Source of the DNA: Leptospira stimsonii
GTDB taxonomy: Bacteria > Spirochaetota > Leptospiria > Leptospirales > Leptospiraceae
Reading direction: 5' to 3'
DNA: 64,000 nt
Assembly (NCBI RefSeq): GCF_003545875.1
Contig: NZ_QHCS01000001.1
Coordinates: 620,001 to 684,000 of the forward strand
In this document: positions 29,215-39,513 of the stretch, one piece after another
Numbering within the stretch: position 1 is the stretch's first letter
Layout: the number at the start of each line of letters is the position of its first letter
The notes under the pieces: generated by a model
What the model was told of the DNA's origin: nothing
The model's database searches: none
Seen by the model: only the letters and a program-made list of their open reading frames with translations
Made by a program: the position numbers and the translations under genes

Positions 29215-30305
29215 TTCGCCTTGGATTCAAATTCTTTCATAAAAGAAACGAGCTTTTGAACGCCGGCCAGCGGCATGGAATTGTAAATCGAAGCTCGAAA
29301 GCCGCCGACCAATCGATGTCCGCCCAATCCGTGAAGTCCGTTCTTTTCCGCTTCGTCTAAAAACTTCGCGTCCAGGTTCTTATCCTTTAAAAGAAAAACC
29401 GCATTCATTTTGGATCGGGCGTTCTTTTGAACAGGACAAGTATATAAAGAAGAAGAATCTATGAAGTCGTATAACAATTGTGCCTTTTGTTCGTTCGTCT
29501 TCTGAACGACTCCGACTCCGCCGTGTTTTAATAACCACTCGAAGACTAACTTCGCGATATAAATAGAATACGTCGCGGGTGTGTTGTAGAGGGATTTGTT
29601 TTTGGTCATCACTTCATAGTCCAAGAGAACCGGAATTTTTCTTCCTGAGATCCCGATCAGATCGTTTCGAATGATCAAAACGCTCAAACCGGAAGGACCG
29701 ATATTCTTCTGTGCTCCGGCGAAGATGACTCCAAAATCCCTTACTTCGATCTTGCGAGAGAGAAGTTCACTGGTCATATCAGCGACGAGAGGAACTTGTT
29801 TGATTTTTGGGAGCGTCGGATATTGTGTCCCATAAATCGTGTTGTTCGATGTAATATGAAGATACTTTCCTTTGCCGGAAAGTTTAGTATCATCGAGGAA
29901 TGGAACGTCCGTGAATTTGTTTTCTGTCGCATCAGAGATCACGTTGACTCCGTTGAACTTGAGTCCTTCTTCCCAGGCTCTTTTTGTCCAGATTCCCGTG
30001 TGAGCGATGTCGAAACTTTCTCCTTCTTTTAGGAGATTGAGCGGAAGAGCTGAAAAATGTAGGGTGGCTCCTCCGGAAAAGAATGCGATGGAATAGTCGT
30101 CTCCGATATTCAAAAGCGTGCGTAAGAGCGATTCCGCTTCTTTGAGGACGTCTTCAAAGAGAGGTTCTCTGTGACTCACTTCCATAATGGACATTCCGGA
30201 GCCCTTATAATTTAAGAACTCTGCCGCCGCGATTTCCATCACTTCGTTGGGAAGCATCGCCGGTCCCGCGCCGAAATTGTAAATTCTTTCCTGGAATTGA
30301 TACAT
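29211..30305 (-). CDS. serC: Phosphoserine aminotransferase
   Basis: I use ATG 30305 (MYQFQERIYNFGAGPAMLP); a TTG six codons earlier is possible. The 364-residue class V aminotransferase shows NFGAGPAMLP, SHREPLFEDV, FFSGGATLHFSALPLNLL, and the pyridoxal-phosphate lysine in FAGAQKNIGPSGLSVLII. RYLLDY-like PVLLDYEVM, NTPATYSIYIAKLVFEWLL and GHRLVGGFRASIYNSMP complete the typical SerC pattern. It converts 3-phosphohydroxypyruvate to phosphoserine in serine synthesis and probably also serves pyridoxal phosphate synthesis. Confidence 0.95.
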   Translation of the reverse strand: MYQFQERIYNFGAGPAMLPNEVMEIAAAEFLNYKGSGMSIMEVSHREPLFEDVLKEAESLLRTLLNIGDDYSIAFFSGGATLHFSALPLNLLKEGESFDIAHTGIWTKRAWEEGLKFNGVNVISDATENKFTDVPFLDDTKLSGKGKYLHITSNNTIYGTQYPTLPKIKQVPLVADMTSELLSRKIEVRDFGVIFAGAQKNIGPSGLSVLIIRNDLIGISGRKIPVLLDYEVMTKNKSLYNTPATYSIYIAKLVFEWLLKHGGVGVVQKTNEQKAQLLYDFIDSSSLYTCPVQKNARSKMNAVFLLKDKNLDAKFLDEAEKNGLHGLGGHRLVGGFRASIYNSMPLAGVQKLVSFMKEFESKAK

Positions 30306-30468
30306 AATAGGATAAGGTTGCAAAGGGGAGTTTGGGGATCAACTTTCTTCTCGGAAAGAAGTCTCCGGATCGGGAAAAATCCTTGTCTCCATTGAATACC
30401 TGATGATAGCATATCCCCTGGTCAAAACGACTGCTTTCTCTTCCGGAGATGAAAAGGAGTATTTTAGA

Positions 30469-32142
<1,674 letters not shown>

Positions 32143-32273
32143 TTTAGTTGTAAAGGAACCGTTGCATTCAAATACGATTCAAATTGTGTAATGCGCTCCA
32201 GGCGGCTGATCAACTGACTTACGAGTGAAGTTGGAAGGTTATTTAGAATCCACAAAATCTCAATAGAGGTTTT

Positions 32274-32424
32274 GCGGGAGTTCCCACATGCGAAACTTTT
32301 TACTTGCAAAATCATGATCTTGTGATAGAGGAAAATCTCCGGAGTTTTCCGCCACCCACCCCTCCACCCAAAATCAGGGTGGGGCGCCCGAATTTTACAG
32401 AAAATCTTTGTCGTTGTTACGACA
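32274..32424 (-). repeat. Dispersed ~150-bp intergenic element, copy B
   Basis: Read on the minus strand it starts with the hairpin TGTCGT, loop AACA, ACGACA (32409-32424). The GC-rich core GCGCCCCACCCTGATTTTGG follows, then GTGGCGGAAAACTCC and the terminal GTGGGAACTCCCGC (32274-32287). Block order and spacing match copies A and C. Confidence 0.75.
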
Positions 32425-32562
32425 GCTTTTTCTGAAGATTTGTGCCGTTTGCGGGTAAGACAATATTGGAGAAGTTTGGAGCAAAGTAATTAAGAAAATT
32501 ATAATATTTTGGATTGAGGATCGGACCTTTTTTGTGTCGATTTGTAAAACGTTTGCGATTGA

Positions 32563-32602
32563 AGCTCGATTTAAAAATTTTGAAAAATTTTTAAATCGAG
32601 CT
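32563..32602. terminator. Long AU-rich perfect hairpin upstream of the decayed hydrolase gene
   Basis: GAAGCTCGATTTAAAAATTT on one arm pairs with AAATTTTTAAATCGAGCTTTC on the other around a short TGA-type loop, giving a stem of about 18 bp. It could be a terminator in either direction, with T-rich sequence on the right, or the remnant of a mobile element end. Confidence 0.45.
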
Positions 32603-32658
32603 TTCTTTCCGAATTTCTTTTTTAGAAATGATAGAATAAAAGAAAATAAACAGAACAG

Positions 32659-33799
32659 ATGCGATTCTTCTTTTATCCGTTAATTCTATTCTTATTTTGT
32701 CATTGTGGAAGATATATGAAAGAGCGGACGTTCGACGGAAATGAGCCTATAAAGGAATTCTTACGGACGCAGATCGAAAACTATCAATTTCCTGCGTTCA
32801 ATACGTTGTCGTCAGCCCCGAATCGGAATTGTTTAACTTCAGCGAAGGACTTTCCGATATCGCGAAAAATTCTAAGATCGAAAATCGGACGACGATGATG
32901 ATTTACTCGATGACAAAAGTGATCACCGCGATTTCGATTCTTCAATTGTTCGGACAAGGAAAGATTTTTCTCGACGACTCGGTCGTGAAATATTTGCCGA
33001 AAATCCTTACGGCAACGATGTAAAGGTTCGTCATCTTTTATCTCAGACGTCTGGAATTCCGAATCCTATCCCTTTGAAATGGGTTCTTCTTCGAGAAGAA
33101 AACGATCGTTTCGACGAAGCGTCTCATCTTCGTTCTATCTTATCCGAATATCTTAAACTTGATTTTCAACCTGCGCTTAAATACCGTTATTCTAATATTG
33201 CCTATTGGCTTTTAGGAAGAATCGTTGTAAAAGTTTCCGGAACGTCTTTTTAACAATACGTTCGAACCAATATTTTCGAAAGATTGAATATAGACAAAAA
33301 AGAGGCGGATTTTATTGTAACGGATTCTTTTCATCATGTGAAAAGTTATCTGCGCCGATGGTCCGTCTTCGATTTGCTGAAATCCTTTTTGATCGATAAA
33401 AAATTCTTCGGAGATTATGAAAACGGTTGGTTATCGATTAAAGATCACTATATGAACGGACTTTCTTTCGGAGGAGTGATCGCATCCGCGCAAGCGGTTT
33501 CGAAAATTCTTCAGGATTTGTGAAAGGAGAATTCCAAACTTTTAGGTGAGAAGGAAATAAAATTCCATTTTGAACGACAGTTGAACTCTAAGAACGAGCC
33601 GATCGAAATAACCCTGGGTTTTCACATCGGATTCAAAGACGAAAGGATCTATTATTTCAAGGAAGGGAGAGGCGCGGGATTTCACGGCGAGTTAAGAATT
33701 TATCAGAAGGAAAAAATCGCTACCGTGATTATCGTGAGTAACAGCGCCTTCGACGTAGATTCTTTGCTGAACAGAATGGATGGAACCTTATTGAAATGA
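32659..33799 (+). pseudogene. Decayed beta-lactamase-fold serine hydrolase lipoprotein
   Basis: Reading across frames reconstructs a class C beta-lactamase / esterase-like protein. It has a lipoprotein-type N-terminus (LFLFCHCGRY), the SxxK nucleophile motif in YSMTKVITAISIL, then HLLSQTSGIPNP, the YxN motif in YRYSNIAYWLLGR and GAGFHGELRIY near the end. Four lesions break it: one-base losses near 32796 and 33000 (AFNTLSS should read QYVVVS, and KILTATM should read ENPYGNDV), an in-frame TAA at 33251-33253 (probably from CAA) and a TGA at 33521-33523. The decay is recent, since protein similarity remains clear in all segments. Confidence 0.9.
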
Positions 33800-33976
33800 A
33801 TTCATTCTTCTTAGAAGCGCGGAGGTTCGGCTGTTTTCGAAAGTTCGTTTCCGATATGTTTGAAGAAAATCAAAAACCCGTTCAACGCGCGATGGAATGA
33901 AAGTGTCAGCCGAAATGAAGTATAAAAATTAGCGATGGGGCTTTGAGTTTAAGAACCCCCTTACTTGAAGAGGAAA

Positions 33977-34020
33977 GGTTGAAAGTCATTTAGCAATTTT
34001 TTTCTAAACAGCTTTCAACC
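33977..34020. repeat. Inverted repeat with long loop
   Basis: GGTTGAAAG (33977-33985) and CTTTCAACC (34012-34020) form a perfect 9-bp stem around a 26-base loop. It lies 12 bases after the stop of the minus-strand lipoprotein gene and may act as its terminator, although there is no T-run on that strand. Confidence 0.4.
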
Positions 34021-34032
34021 CTAAAAAGAGAT

Positions 34033-34566
34033 TTATTTTTTCTTTTTAACAGGAGAAATCGTCGAAACTTCCTCTAAGAATTTACGAATGTTCGAACGAG
34101 CCGCATTTTCGTTTGCAAGACGCAATCTAACTACGCCAATCAACGCATCACTCATCGTTGCCTCTCCGGAAACGTCAATCAAAGCTTCTTTGATAACTTC
34201 GTCTTTTTTACGAAGTGTATATTTAACTTTTGTATTTACTTTAAAAGTTGTTCCGAAAGTAGGCTGATCCACGTCGACGATTTCGATTTTTAAATTCCAA
34301 TTGTCGCCAAGTGTTTCTTCAATTTTTTCAAAAAGATTGGCTTCTACGATAGAGTCCTTAACTGCCGCCGTAAAATTCTCATCGGAAATTTTAGATTTCC
34401 AGAATGGAAGAGTGGTACTTCCTCCAGTTGATTGCTCTACAAAAATTTTATCTCCTACTTTATTCGGGGATTTGTAGTCTGCTACTTTCATACCTTCTCT
34501 AGTTGCAGGAAACGCGCAATTTCCAAGTGCAACGACGATGAGTAAACACAATAGTTTCTTATTCAT
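34033..34566 (-). CDS. Putative lipoprotein of unknown function
   Basis: ATG 34566 has AAGGAAAAAA directly upstream. The 177-residue product has a lipoprotein signal (MNKKLLCLLIVVALGNC, Cys17 acylated). The mature part is an alpha/beta domain (LPFWKSKISDENFTAAVKDS, WNLKIEIVDVDQPTFGTTF, KVKYTLRKKDEVI) with a Lys-rich end. The pattern resembles small lipoproteins of the DUF4410/DUF4136 sort, but I do not assign it. A hairpin lies 29 bases upstream of the start. Confidence 0.85.
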   Translation of the reverse strand: MNKKLLCLLIVVALGNCAFPATREGMKVADYKSPNKVGDKIFVEQSTGGSTTLPFWKSKISDENFTAAVKDSIVEANLFEKIEETLGDNWNLKIEIVDVDQPTFGTTFKVNTKVKYTLRKKDEVIKEALIDVSGEATMSDALIGVVRLRLANENAARSNIRKFLEEVSTISPVKKKK

Positions 34567-34594
34567 TTTTTTCCTTTTTGGTTAGTGAAATACT

Positions 34595-34625
34595 AAGCCT
34601 AAATAACGGAATTTACGTTAGGCTT
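34595..34625. promoter_or_regulatory. Hairpin in the leader of the lipoprotein gene
   Basis: AAGCCTAA (34595-34602) pairs with TTAGGCTT (34618-34625). An alternative pairing stacks AAGCC/GGCTT on TAACG/CGTTA with a four-base bulge. It lies 29 bases upstream of the ATG on the minus strand, and T-rich sequence follows on the plus strand. It may be a leader structure or a plus-strand terminator. Confidence 0.4.
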
Positions 34626-34767
34626 TTATTTATCAATTAAAATATTATAAATAAATCACATTTTAATTTTTGAAAATATTTGCATCTATTGATTCAGTTA
34701 CAGTGTAACATACGCAATAATGCGGAATTAAGAAATGTTGTTTGTATTATTGTGGTTGCCGTAATTA

Positions 34768-34795
34768 TTCTTAAAAGGGTCTATTTCGACCCTTT
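34768..34795 (-). terminator. Terminator after the flgB-flgC-fliE operon
   Basis: On the minus strand AAAGGGTC, loop GAAATA, GACCCTTT is followed by TAAGAATAATT. The 8-bp perfect stem lies about 73 bases after the fliE stop, the expected place to end the flagellar transcript. Confidence 0.6.
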
Positions 34796-34867
34796 GGAAA
34801 CCATAAGAAATCGAGTTTGTAGTGTTACTAAAAACTTAAAGATTGACGTTTGCTTTTCGTTTGATTT

Positions 34868-35251
34868 TTATCTTAGGGAAGTGAGTTCTCTGTAGGCGCG
34901 AACTACTCCGTCGGCGATCGTCTTAGTGAACGTGAGGGCGACTCGCGCTTTTTCGGATGCGATCATTACTTCGTGAGCGTCTACTGAATTCGGATCAAAA
35001 ACCATCTTCTGAGTCAACTCGTCTGCTTCCACTTGAAGATCGTTTACCGACGTCATCGCATTCTTCATAGCTTCCGAAAAACTTTCGGCAACGTAATCGG
35101 GCGATACCGGTTGTTTTACATCTTTGTAATGTCGATCTTCCGTAGTAAATACATCCACTTTATCACCTTTTGGAGTTAATGGATGTGCTTTGCCGCCGTT
35201 GTAACCGGAATTATAAGTATACCAGAGTGAAGAATTAGAATTGATTTCCAT
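34868..35251 (-). CDS. fliE: Flagellar hook-basal body protein FliE
   Basis: The 127-residue product matches FliE in its C-terminal helical half: SFSEAMKNAMTSVNDLQVEADELTQKM, then SVDAHEVMIASEKARVALTFTKTIADGVVRAYRELT. FliE links the MS ring to the rod of the periplasmic flagellum. The N-terminal ~50 residues (WYTYNSGYNGGKAH) are variable. It follows flgC by two bases. Confidence 0.95.
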   Translation of the reverse strand: MEINSNSSLWYTYNSGYNGGKAHPLTPKGDKVDVFTTEDRHYKDVKQPVSPDYVAESFSEAMKNAMTSVNDLQVEADELTQKMVFDPNSVDAHEVMIASEKARVALTFTKTIADGVVRAYRELTSLR

Positions 35252-35253
35252 GA

Positions 35254-35715
35254 TTATGCCCTACCTATTTCCAAGGCTTTGTTAAACATCGCTTTGGATC
35301 CGTTGATCATTTGTACGTTTGCTTCATAGGATCTGGAAGCCGAAATCATATCCGTCATTTCGGTGACGATATTCACGTTCGGCATTTCCACGTATCCTTT
35401 TTTCGGTCCGATCTGAATCGAGTCCGGGTGAGTCGGGTCGTAAACCAAACGAAGAGGGGTCATATCCTTTTCGATCTTCATCACCTTTACACCTTTTCCT
35501 TCTCCGGGAGAAACTCCGAACGGATACACAGGACTATTCCATCTGGTTCTTAGATTGATCGGAGTCATCACAACTCTGTCCCTTCGGAACGGTCCGTCTC
35601 CATTCGTATTTCTCGTAGTTGTCGAGTTTGCGATGTTGTTGGAAATCACATCCATTCGCAATCTCTGTGCGGATAAGCCTGTTGCGGATATGTTGATCGA
35701 TGAAAAAAGTCCCAT
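35254..35715 (-). CDS. flgC: Flagellar proximal rod protein FlgC
   Basis: The 153-residue product has the rod-protein N-terminus (INISATGLSAQRLRMDVISNNIANSTTTR) and the C-terminal GYVEMPNVNIVTEMTDMISASRSYEANV typical of FlgC. It is part of the proximal rod. It lies 64 bases after flgB and two before fliE in one operon. Confidence 0.96.
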   Translation of the reverse strand: MGLFSSINISATGLSAQRLRMDVISNNIANSTTTRNTNGDGPFRRDRVVMTPINLRTRWNSPVYPFGVSPGEGKGVKVMKIEKDMTPLRLVYDPTHPDSIQIGPKKGYVEMPNVNIVTEMTDMISASRSYEANVQMINGSKAMFNKALEIGRA

Positions 35716-35779
35716 GGCTACTTCCTAAACGGTTAAATTATGTCTCATTAGTATAAATTCAAGAAATTAAATCAGATTC

Positions 35780-36211
35780 TTAAGCCATTCTCATCACTTG
35801 TTTGAGATCCCTGTAATTCTGGTTGATTCGTTCGGACATCATCATGTATTGCATCTGGGAATTGGATGCTTCCACGACTTCTTTTTCAACGTCCACGTTG
35901 TTTCCATCAGCCCTCATGGTAGTCAAGTAGTCGATATTCGCTTTCGGTTGAACTTCTCGATAATCCAAAGGTTTGAAGAATGATATATGACGGTCGTCGG
36001 AAATCTGCGTTGGAACTTCTTTGACCGCCTCGATTTTTTCGGATTCTATCGCTCTTTTGATCATCGATTCGAATATCACTTCGGATCTCTTAAAATGGGG
36101 AACGTCCGCGTTTGCAATATTGTCTGAAATTAATTTTCTCTTCAAAACGGAACTATTCATTCCTCTTTCCAGTAAATCCTGGGTTTTCATGAAATGGGTT
36201 TTCTCAAACAT
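35780..36211 (-). CDS. flgB: Flagellar basal-body rod protein FlgB
   Basis: I use ATG 36211 (MFEKTHFMKTQDLLERGMN), which has GGGAGAG nearby; a start 15 codons earlier lacks support. The 143-residue product shows the rod-protein helix KLISDNIANADVPHFKRSEV near the N-terminus, and NNVDVEKEVVEASNSQMQYMMMSERIN and YRDLKQVMR near the C-terminus. It opens the flgB-flgC-fliE operon; the fliF-fliG genes that often follow are not here. Confidence 0.95.
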   Translation of the reverse strand: MFEKTHFMKTQDLLERGMNSSVLKRKLISDNIANADVPHFKRSEVIFESMIKRAIESEKIEAVKEVPTQISDDRHISFFKPLDYREVQPKANIDYLTTMRADGNNVDVEKEVVEASNSQMQYMMMSERINQNYRDLKQVMRMA

Positions 36212-36336
36212 TATTTCTCTCCCATCAAAAAAATCGGTTGAATTTGCGTTTTCCAAGAGAGATTTTTTTTACTTAGGAAAGTTTTTTCGTCCGAAAATAT
36301 ATGAGGACGCCGAAGAACTTGAAAGCGAATCTTAAA

Positions 36337-36627
36337 ATGTCAGATAATTCAGAAATAGTAGAAATTACTCCGGATCTAACCATTCTTTTTAACGACTACT
36401 ATGCGTTCCGAACCATGCTTATGGACGCCATCGCGAAAAAGCCGAAATCCATTATTCTGAATCTCGGTGATATTCCCGTGATGAATTCGATTTCTATCAG
36501 TTCCCTTGTTTGGTTTCTAAAAAACGCAAAATCCGAAGGAATTCAATGCACGATCAGCGCCATCCATCCGGACCTTTTAAATACGTTTGAGGTTCTGAAC
36601 TTAAAAGAATACATCGATCATCAGTGA
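36337..36627 (+). CDS. STAS-domain protein (anti-sigma-factor-antagonist type)
   Basis: From ATG 36337 the product is 96 residues; ATG 36301 is an alternative. It is a single STAS domain: IVEITPDLTILFN, helix AFRTMLMDAIAKKP, strand KSIILNLGDIPVMNSISISSLVWFLKNAKS, then CTISAIHPDLLNTFEVLNL. The usual D-S-S-G phospho-site region reads NSISISS, with serines still present. Such proteins bind an anti-sigma-type kinase in partner-switching circuits. It is divergent from flgB by 125 bases. Confidence 0.85.
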   Translation: MSDNSEIVEITPDLTILFNDYYAFRTMLMDAIAKKPKSIILNLGDIPVMNSISISSLVWFLKNAKSEGIQCTISAIHPDLLNTFEVLNLKEYIDHQ

Positions 36628-36723
36628 TTCTCCCGCTTTCGTCCCCTTGATTCTGCTCGCAAACTGCGATTTCTTCCCGTCCTTTAACCCCGATTTTCAT
36701 TGGACAAGCAAGGAAGGCTCTCT

Positions 36724-37083
36724 ATGTTTGAATCTATGAAAAAAATTGCTCTCATTCTAACTCTCGCTCTTCTTCTCTTCTCTTCTTGTAAAAAGAAGGA
36801 AGAGTTGATTTTGGGGGATTGGGTAAAAGTTAAGAATTGTCCTGAAAAGGGCGAATGCAAAGATCCGGATAAAGGGAAAGGAAGTCATCTTCTCATTCTT
36901 CCGGACGGCTTGGCAAAATATGATACCTTTCACCTTACTTACAAAATGAAAGATGACGACATTCATTTTAATCTCGCGGATCTTGCATTTGATTTGGAAT
37001 ATAGAATTCTCAAAGTCAATGAAAAGGAGCTCCAGCTTCTAAACAAGAAGGAAGATAGCGTAGAATTCTTCGAAAAGAACTGA
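36724..37083 (+). CDS. Small putative lipoprotein
   Basis: ATG 36724 has AGGAAGG six bases upstream; an ATG at 36736 would give the tighter signal MKKIALILTLALLLFSSCKK. The ~119-residue product has a lipobox FSSC. The mature part has a beta-rich pattern (ILGDWVKVKNCPEKGECKD, LLILPDGLAKYDTFHLTYK, EYRILKVNEKELQLL) like lipocalin-type or META-type small domains. Two further Cys (NCPEKGEC) could form a disulphide. Function is unknown. Confidence 0.8.
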   Translation: MFESMKKIALILTLALLLFSSCKKKEELILGDWVKVKNCPEKGECKDPDKGKGSHLLILPDGLAKYDTFHLTYKMKDDDIHFNLADLAFDLEYRILKVNEKELQLLNKKEDSVEFFEKN

Positions 37084-37106
37084 TCGTCGTTCTTTTCTTG
37101 GAAAAA

Positions 37107-38174
37107 ATGAAAAGTATGAAACGTTCTTTGATTCTTCTCATCTTAATCCTTTTTTCTTTCGGAATTCTTATTGCGGATGATGAAGAGGAGAATCTTCCCG
37201 GGAACGTTTCTCCTTCTCCGAACTTAGACGGCGGGTCACCCGCAGACGCCGCCAGAAGAAGGGTTCAAATCGCCGCTTTGAATACCGAAACGGTAAACCT
37301 GATTCGAGCGAACAATCTTGCAAGAGCTTCTGTGAATATCGAAAAAATCAAGAAGTTGGACGAGAATACGGTCGAATACCACTATCTAAAAGGTTCTTTT
37401 CTTTACGCGCAAGGTCGCTATCCGCAAGCGAAGAATTCTCTTTTGAGGGCGATTCAAATTCAACCGGGGCATGATCCTTCCTATTATCAACTCGGAATGA
37501 TCTTTGTTCAGAGAAACAAATGGCCGAGATCCTTGGAATACTTTCAGAAAGCGGTGGAATTATCCAATTACAATCCATTCTATAGAATCAATCTCGCTCT
37601 CGCTTACTTTGAAACTGGAAATTATCTGCGTGCGAAAGCGGAAGCCGAGAGAGCGATCGAGCTAAAGCCGAATTTTAGAGCGGCAAAACTTCTTCTCTTA
37701 AAGTCGAACTTTCTTTTGGGTAATAAAGCGGATGCCTATGCGCAGTGTGTGGAATTCGTAAAAGACGGATTTCAATCCAGGGAATATATGCTGATCCATG
37801 CAAGACTTGTAATGGACATTCACCAGAATTATAGAAAAGCGATTAAGATCTACAATCTCTATGGAGAACTTCCCTTTCAGGAAAAAAGATTTTTAGCGCA
37901 CGCTTATTATAACACCGGGAACTACCGTGCGGCCGCCGCGACGTATCAGCAAGTGATTCAATTTAGGATCGCCGAGGAAGAAGAAAAAATCGAATATATC
38001 CGCTCTCTTTCTTTTATTAAGGATTATAGAAGACTGGAATCTTTTGTGACTGCTTGGTTGCAGGAAGAACCGGATAAGAGAAGAAAGATTCAGGAAGCAT
38101 TGGACATTGCGGAATTTCTCAAAGAGAATGATTCGAAAGTCTTTCACATGTTTCCTTCCCGATCTCCGTATTGA
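37107..38174 (+). CDS. Exported TPR protein
   Basis: I use ATG 37107; ATG 37116 is equally possible. A signal peptide (KRSLILLILILFSFGILIADDE) precedes an acidic linker and about seven TPR units: VEYHYLKGSFLYAQGRYPQA, DPSYYQLGMIFVQRNKWPRS, PFYRINLALAYFETGNYLRA, FLAHAYYNTGNYRAAA. The ~355-residue protein is a probable periplasmic scaffold. Repeat copy C starts just after its stop. Confidence 0.85.
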   Translation: MKSMKRSLILLILILFSFGILIADDEEENLPGNVSPSPNLDGGSPADAARRRVQIAALNTETVNLIRANNLARASVNIEKIKKLDENTVEYHYLKGSFLYAQGRYPQAKNSLLRAIQIQPGHDPSYYQLGMIFVQRNKWPRSLEYFQKAVELSNYNPFYRINLALAYFETGNYLRAKAEAERAIELKPNFRAAKLLLLKSNFLLGNKADAYAQCVEFVKDGFQSREYMLIHARLVMDIHQNYRKAIKIYNLYGELPFQEKRFLAHAYYNTGNYRAAAATYQQVIQFRIAEEEEKIEYIRSLSFIKDYRRLESFVTAWLQEEPDKRRKIQEALDIAEFLKENDSKVFHMFPSRSPY

Positions 38175-38177
38175 AAA

Positions 38178-38195
38178 GACGAACTCCCGTTCGTC
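38178..38195. repeat. Small perfect hairpin just after the TPR gene
   Basis: GACGAAC, loop TCCC, GTTCGTC. The 7-bp stem follows the TPR stop by three bases and leads into repeat copy C. It may serve as a terminator although no T-run follows. Confidence 0.4.
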
Positions 38196-38350
38196 GGAAC
38201 AACGACAATTCTTCCGTAAAAGTCGCGCGCCCCACCCTTATACTTGGGTGGAGGGGAGCGGTGGCGGGAAAACTCGGGAGATTTTCCTATATCACAGATT
38301 TGTAATTCACGCAAGGAAAAATAAGAACGATTTCTTGTAGGAACTCCGAC
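38192..38350 (+). repeat. Dispersed ~150-bp intergenic element, copy C
   Basis: The order matches copies A and B: a degenerate GTCG/ACGAC hairpin (about 38194-38206), TTCCGTAAA, the GC-rich dyad CGCCCCACCCTTATACTTGG, then GTGGCGGGAAAACTCGGGAG. It continues with ATTTTCCTATATCACAGATT and ends GTAGGAACTCCGAC (38337-38350). Confidence 0.75.
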
Positions 38351-38368
38351 GGGAAATTTTCTTTCATT

Positions 38369-38785
38369 TCAAATTTCACGTTTCGTCGGAATTCGAATCA
38401 AATAAAGTACAACCAAAACTCCGATCAAGGAAACAAGAATCTTCACCGCCAAAATCGGAATGAAAAAGAAAACGGTCGTTCCAATCGTAATAAAGATCAT
38501 CGAAATCGCTACGACCTTGGCACGGAGAGGAATCATTTTGTGAATTCTCCAATCTCGAATATAAGATCCAAAATATCGATTGTTCATCAGCCAATTGTAA
38601 AAACGATGCGAGGCTCTTGCGTAACAAGCCGCTGATAAAAGTAAAAACGGAGTCGTCGGCAATATGGGAGTAAAAATTCCTATGATTCCTAAGGCCAAGG
38701 AAATAGAACCTGCGACAAATAGTAAAAAACGAATGAATCTGGATCTATGAAGTCGAACCTCGTCGCTATAATCTTTTTGTTCCAT
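38369..38785 (-). CDS. DUF454 (YbaN-type) inner-membrane protein
   Basis: The 138-residue product has the DUF454 pattern: helix FLLFVAGSISLALGIIGIFTPILPTTPFLLLSAACYARAS, then FYNWLMNNRYFGSYIRDWRIHKMIP and two further helices (about 85-125). The phrase LPTTPFLLL...YARxS...W..NxxFGxxIxxW is diagnostic. Function of the family is not established. Confidence 0.9.
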   Translation of the reverse strand: MEQKDYSDEVRLHRSRFIRFLLFVAGSISLALGIIGIFTPILPTTPFLLLSAACYARASHRFYNWLMNNRYFGSYIRDWRIHKMIPLRAKVVAISMIFITIGTTVFFFIPILAVKILVSLIGVLVVLYLIRIPTKREI

Positions 38786-38904
38786 ATTCTATAGAATGGA
38801 AAGATTACTCAACAGTTCAATACTTTTCTGATCTATTGTTCCTTTGTCTCCGGTTCGGATCACATTCGATTCCTAAATCAATTCGAATGGAATTCGGGAT
38901 ACTT

Positions 38905-39513
38905 TTATTGTTCCGTCCAAACACGATTTGATTCGAGCCAATCATTTAAAAGTTGAGCGTCCTTTTTCTTCGCAAAATCTTTGAGCGGAGCAAGCTCGAT
39001 CGGAGAATATAGTTTCGCAAGCTGGAACAACACATACACTTGAGCGACAGTATGATCTAAATCCAGTGAATTCAAATATTGAATATAAAGGCTTAGATAC
39101 TTTAGATTCTTTTTGAGGAGCCAAAGAATCCCGTATGTTCCCGTTTCTAATTCTTCGTGAGTTGCAAGACCATTGTCACCGTTTTCCTCGTTAAATTGAA
39201 TCAACGCTTCTATATATTCCGAAACGGAAATCTCAATCAAAGGATCGGAACTTGGGATCCGAGAGAAAAGCGCCTGTTCGTCCAATATCTGATCTTCGAG
39301 TATGACTCCGAAACCAAACCATGGATCCGAATCTTCAAAAATCGGATCGGAAAAAACAAAATCTTCGACATTCTTTAGAATTCTCGTCCAGGTATCGATC
39401 GCGTCTCTTACGGAAAGAGGAGCTAAGTCTTCTAAAGGAACTAGAACAAGATGTCCGGTAAAACCGGCTTCGGGATCCATTTCTACGATCCGAATTGAAA
39501 ATTCAGTTTTCAT
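38905..39513 (-). CDS. Acidic soluble protein of unknown function
   Basis: The 202-residue product has no signal peptide or membrane helix. It is strongly acidic and mostly helical in its C-terminal half (ILWLLKKNLKYLSLYIQYLNSLD, VYVLFQLAKLY). The N-terminus is beta-rich (FSIRIVEMDPEAGFTGHLVLVPLEDL). No motif is recognised. It lies next to the decayed WGR-SUKH gene on the same strand; a link to SUKH-type immunity proteins is only a guess. Confidence 0.75.
   Translation of the reverse strand: MKTEFSIRIVEMDPEAGFTGHLVLVPLEDLAPLSVRDAIDTWTRILKNVEDFVFSDPIFEDSDPWFGFGVILEDQILDEQALFSRIPSSDPLIEISVSEYIEALIQFNEENGDNGLATHEELETGTYGILWLLKKNLKYLSLYIQYLNSLDLDHTVAQVYVLFQLAKLYSPIELAPLKDFAKKKDAQLLNDWLESNRVWTEQ

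Larger units (their letters stand above)
32143..32658. other. Intergenic region with repeat copy B
   Basis: About 515 bases between the P83/100 gene and a decayed hydrolase gene. The core is repeat copy B (32274-32424). Near 32568-32600 an inverted repeat CTCGATTTAAAAATTTT / AAAATTTTTAAATCGAG gives a strong AU-rich hairpin. No gene is supported. Confidence 0.7.
34567..34867. other. Intergenic region with two hairpins
   Basis: About 300 AT-rich bases between fliE and the lipoprotein gene. It holds the hairpin near 34595-34625 and the fliE-side terminator at 34774-34795. The short plus-strand frame across it has no binding site or motif. Confidence 0.65.

Noticed and set aside
30403..30468. 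Longer start for the P83/100 gene
   Set aside because: The extra 22 codons hide the signal peptide, and the good binding site lies before ATG 30469.
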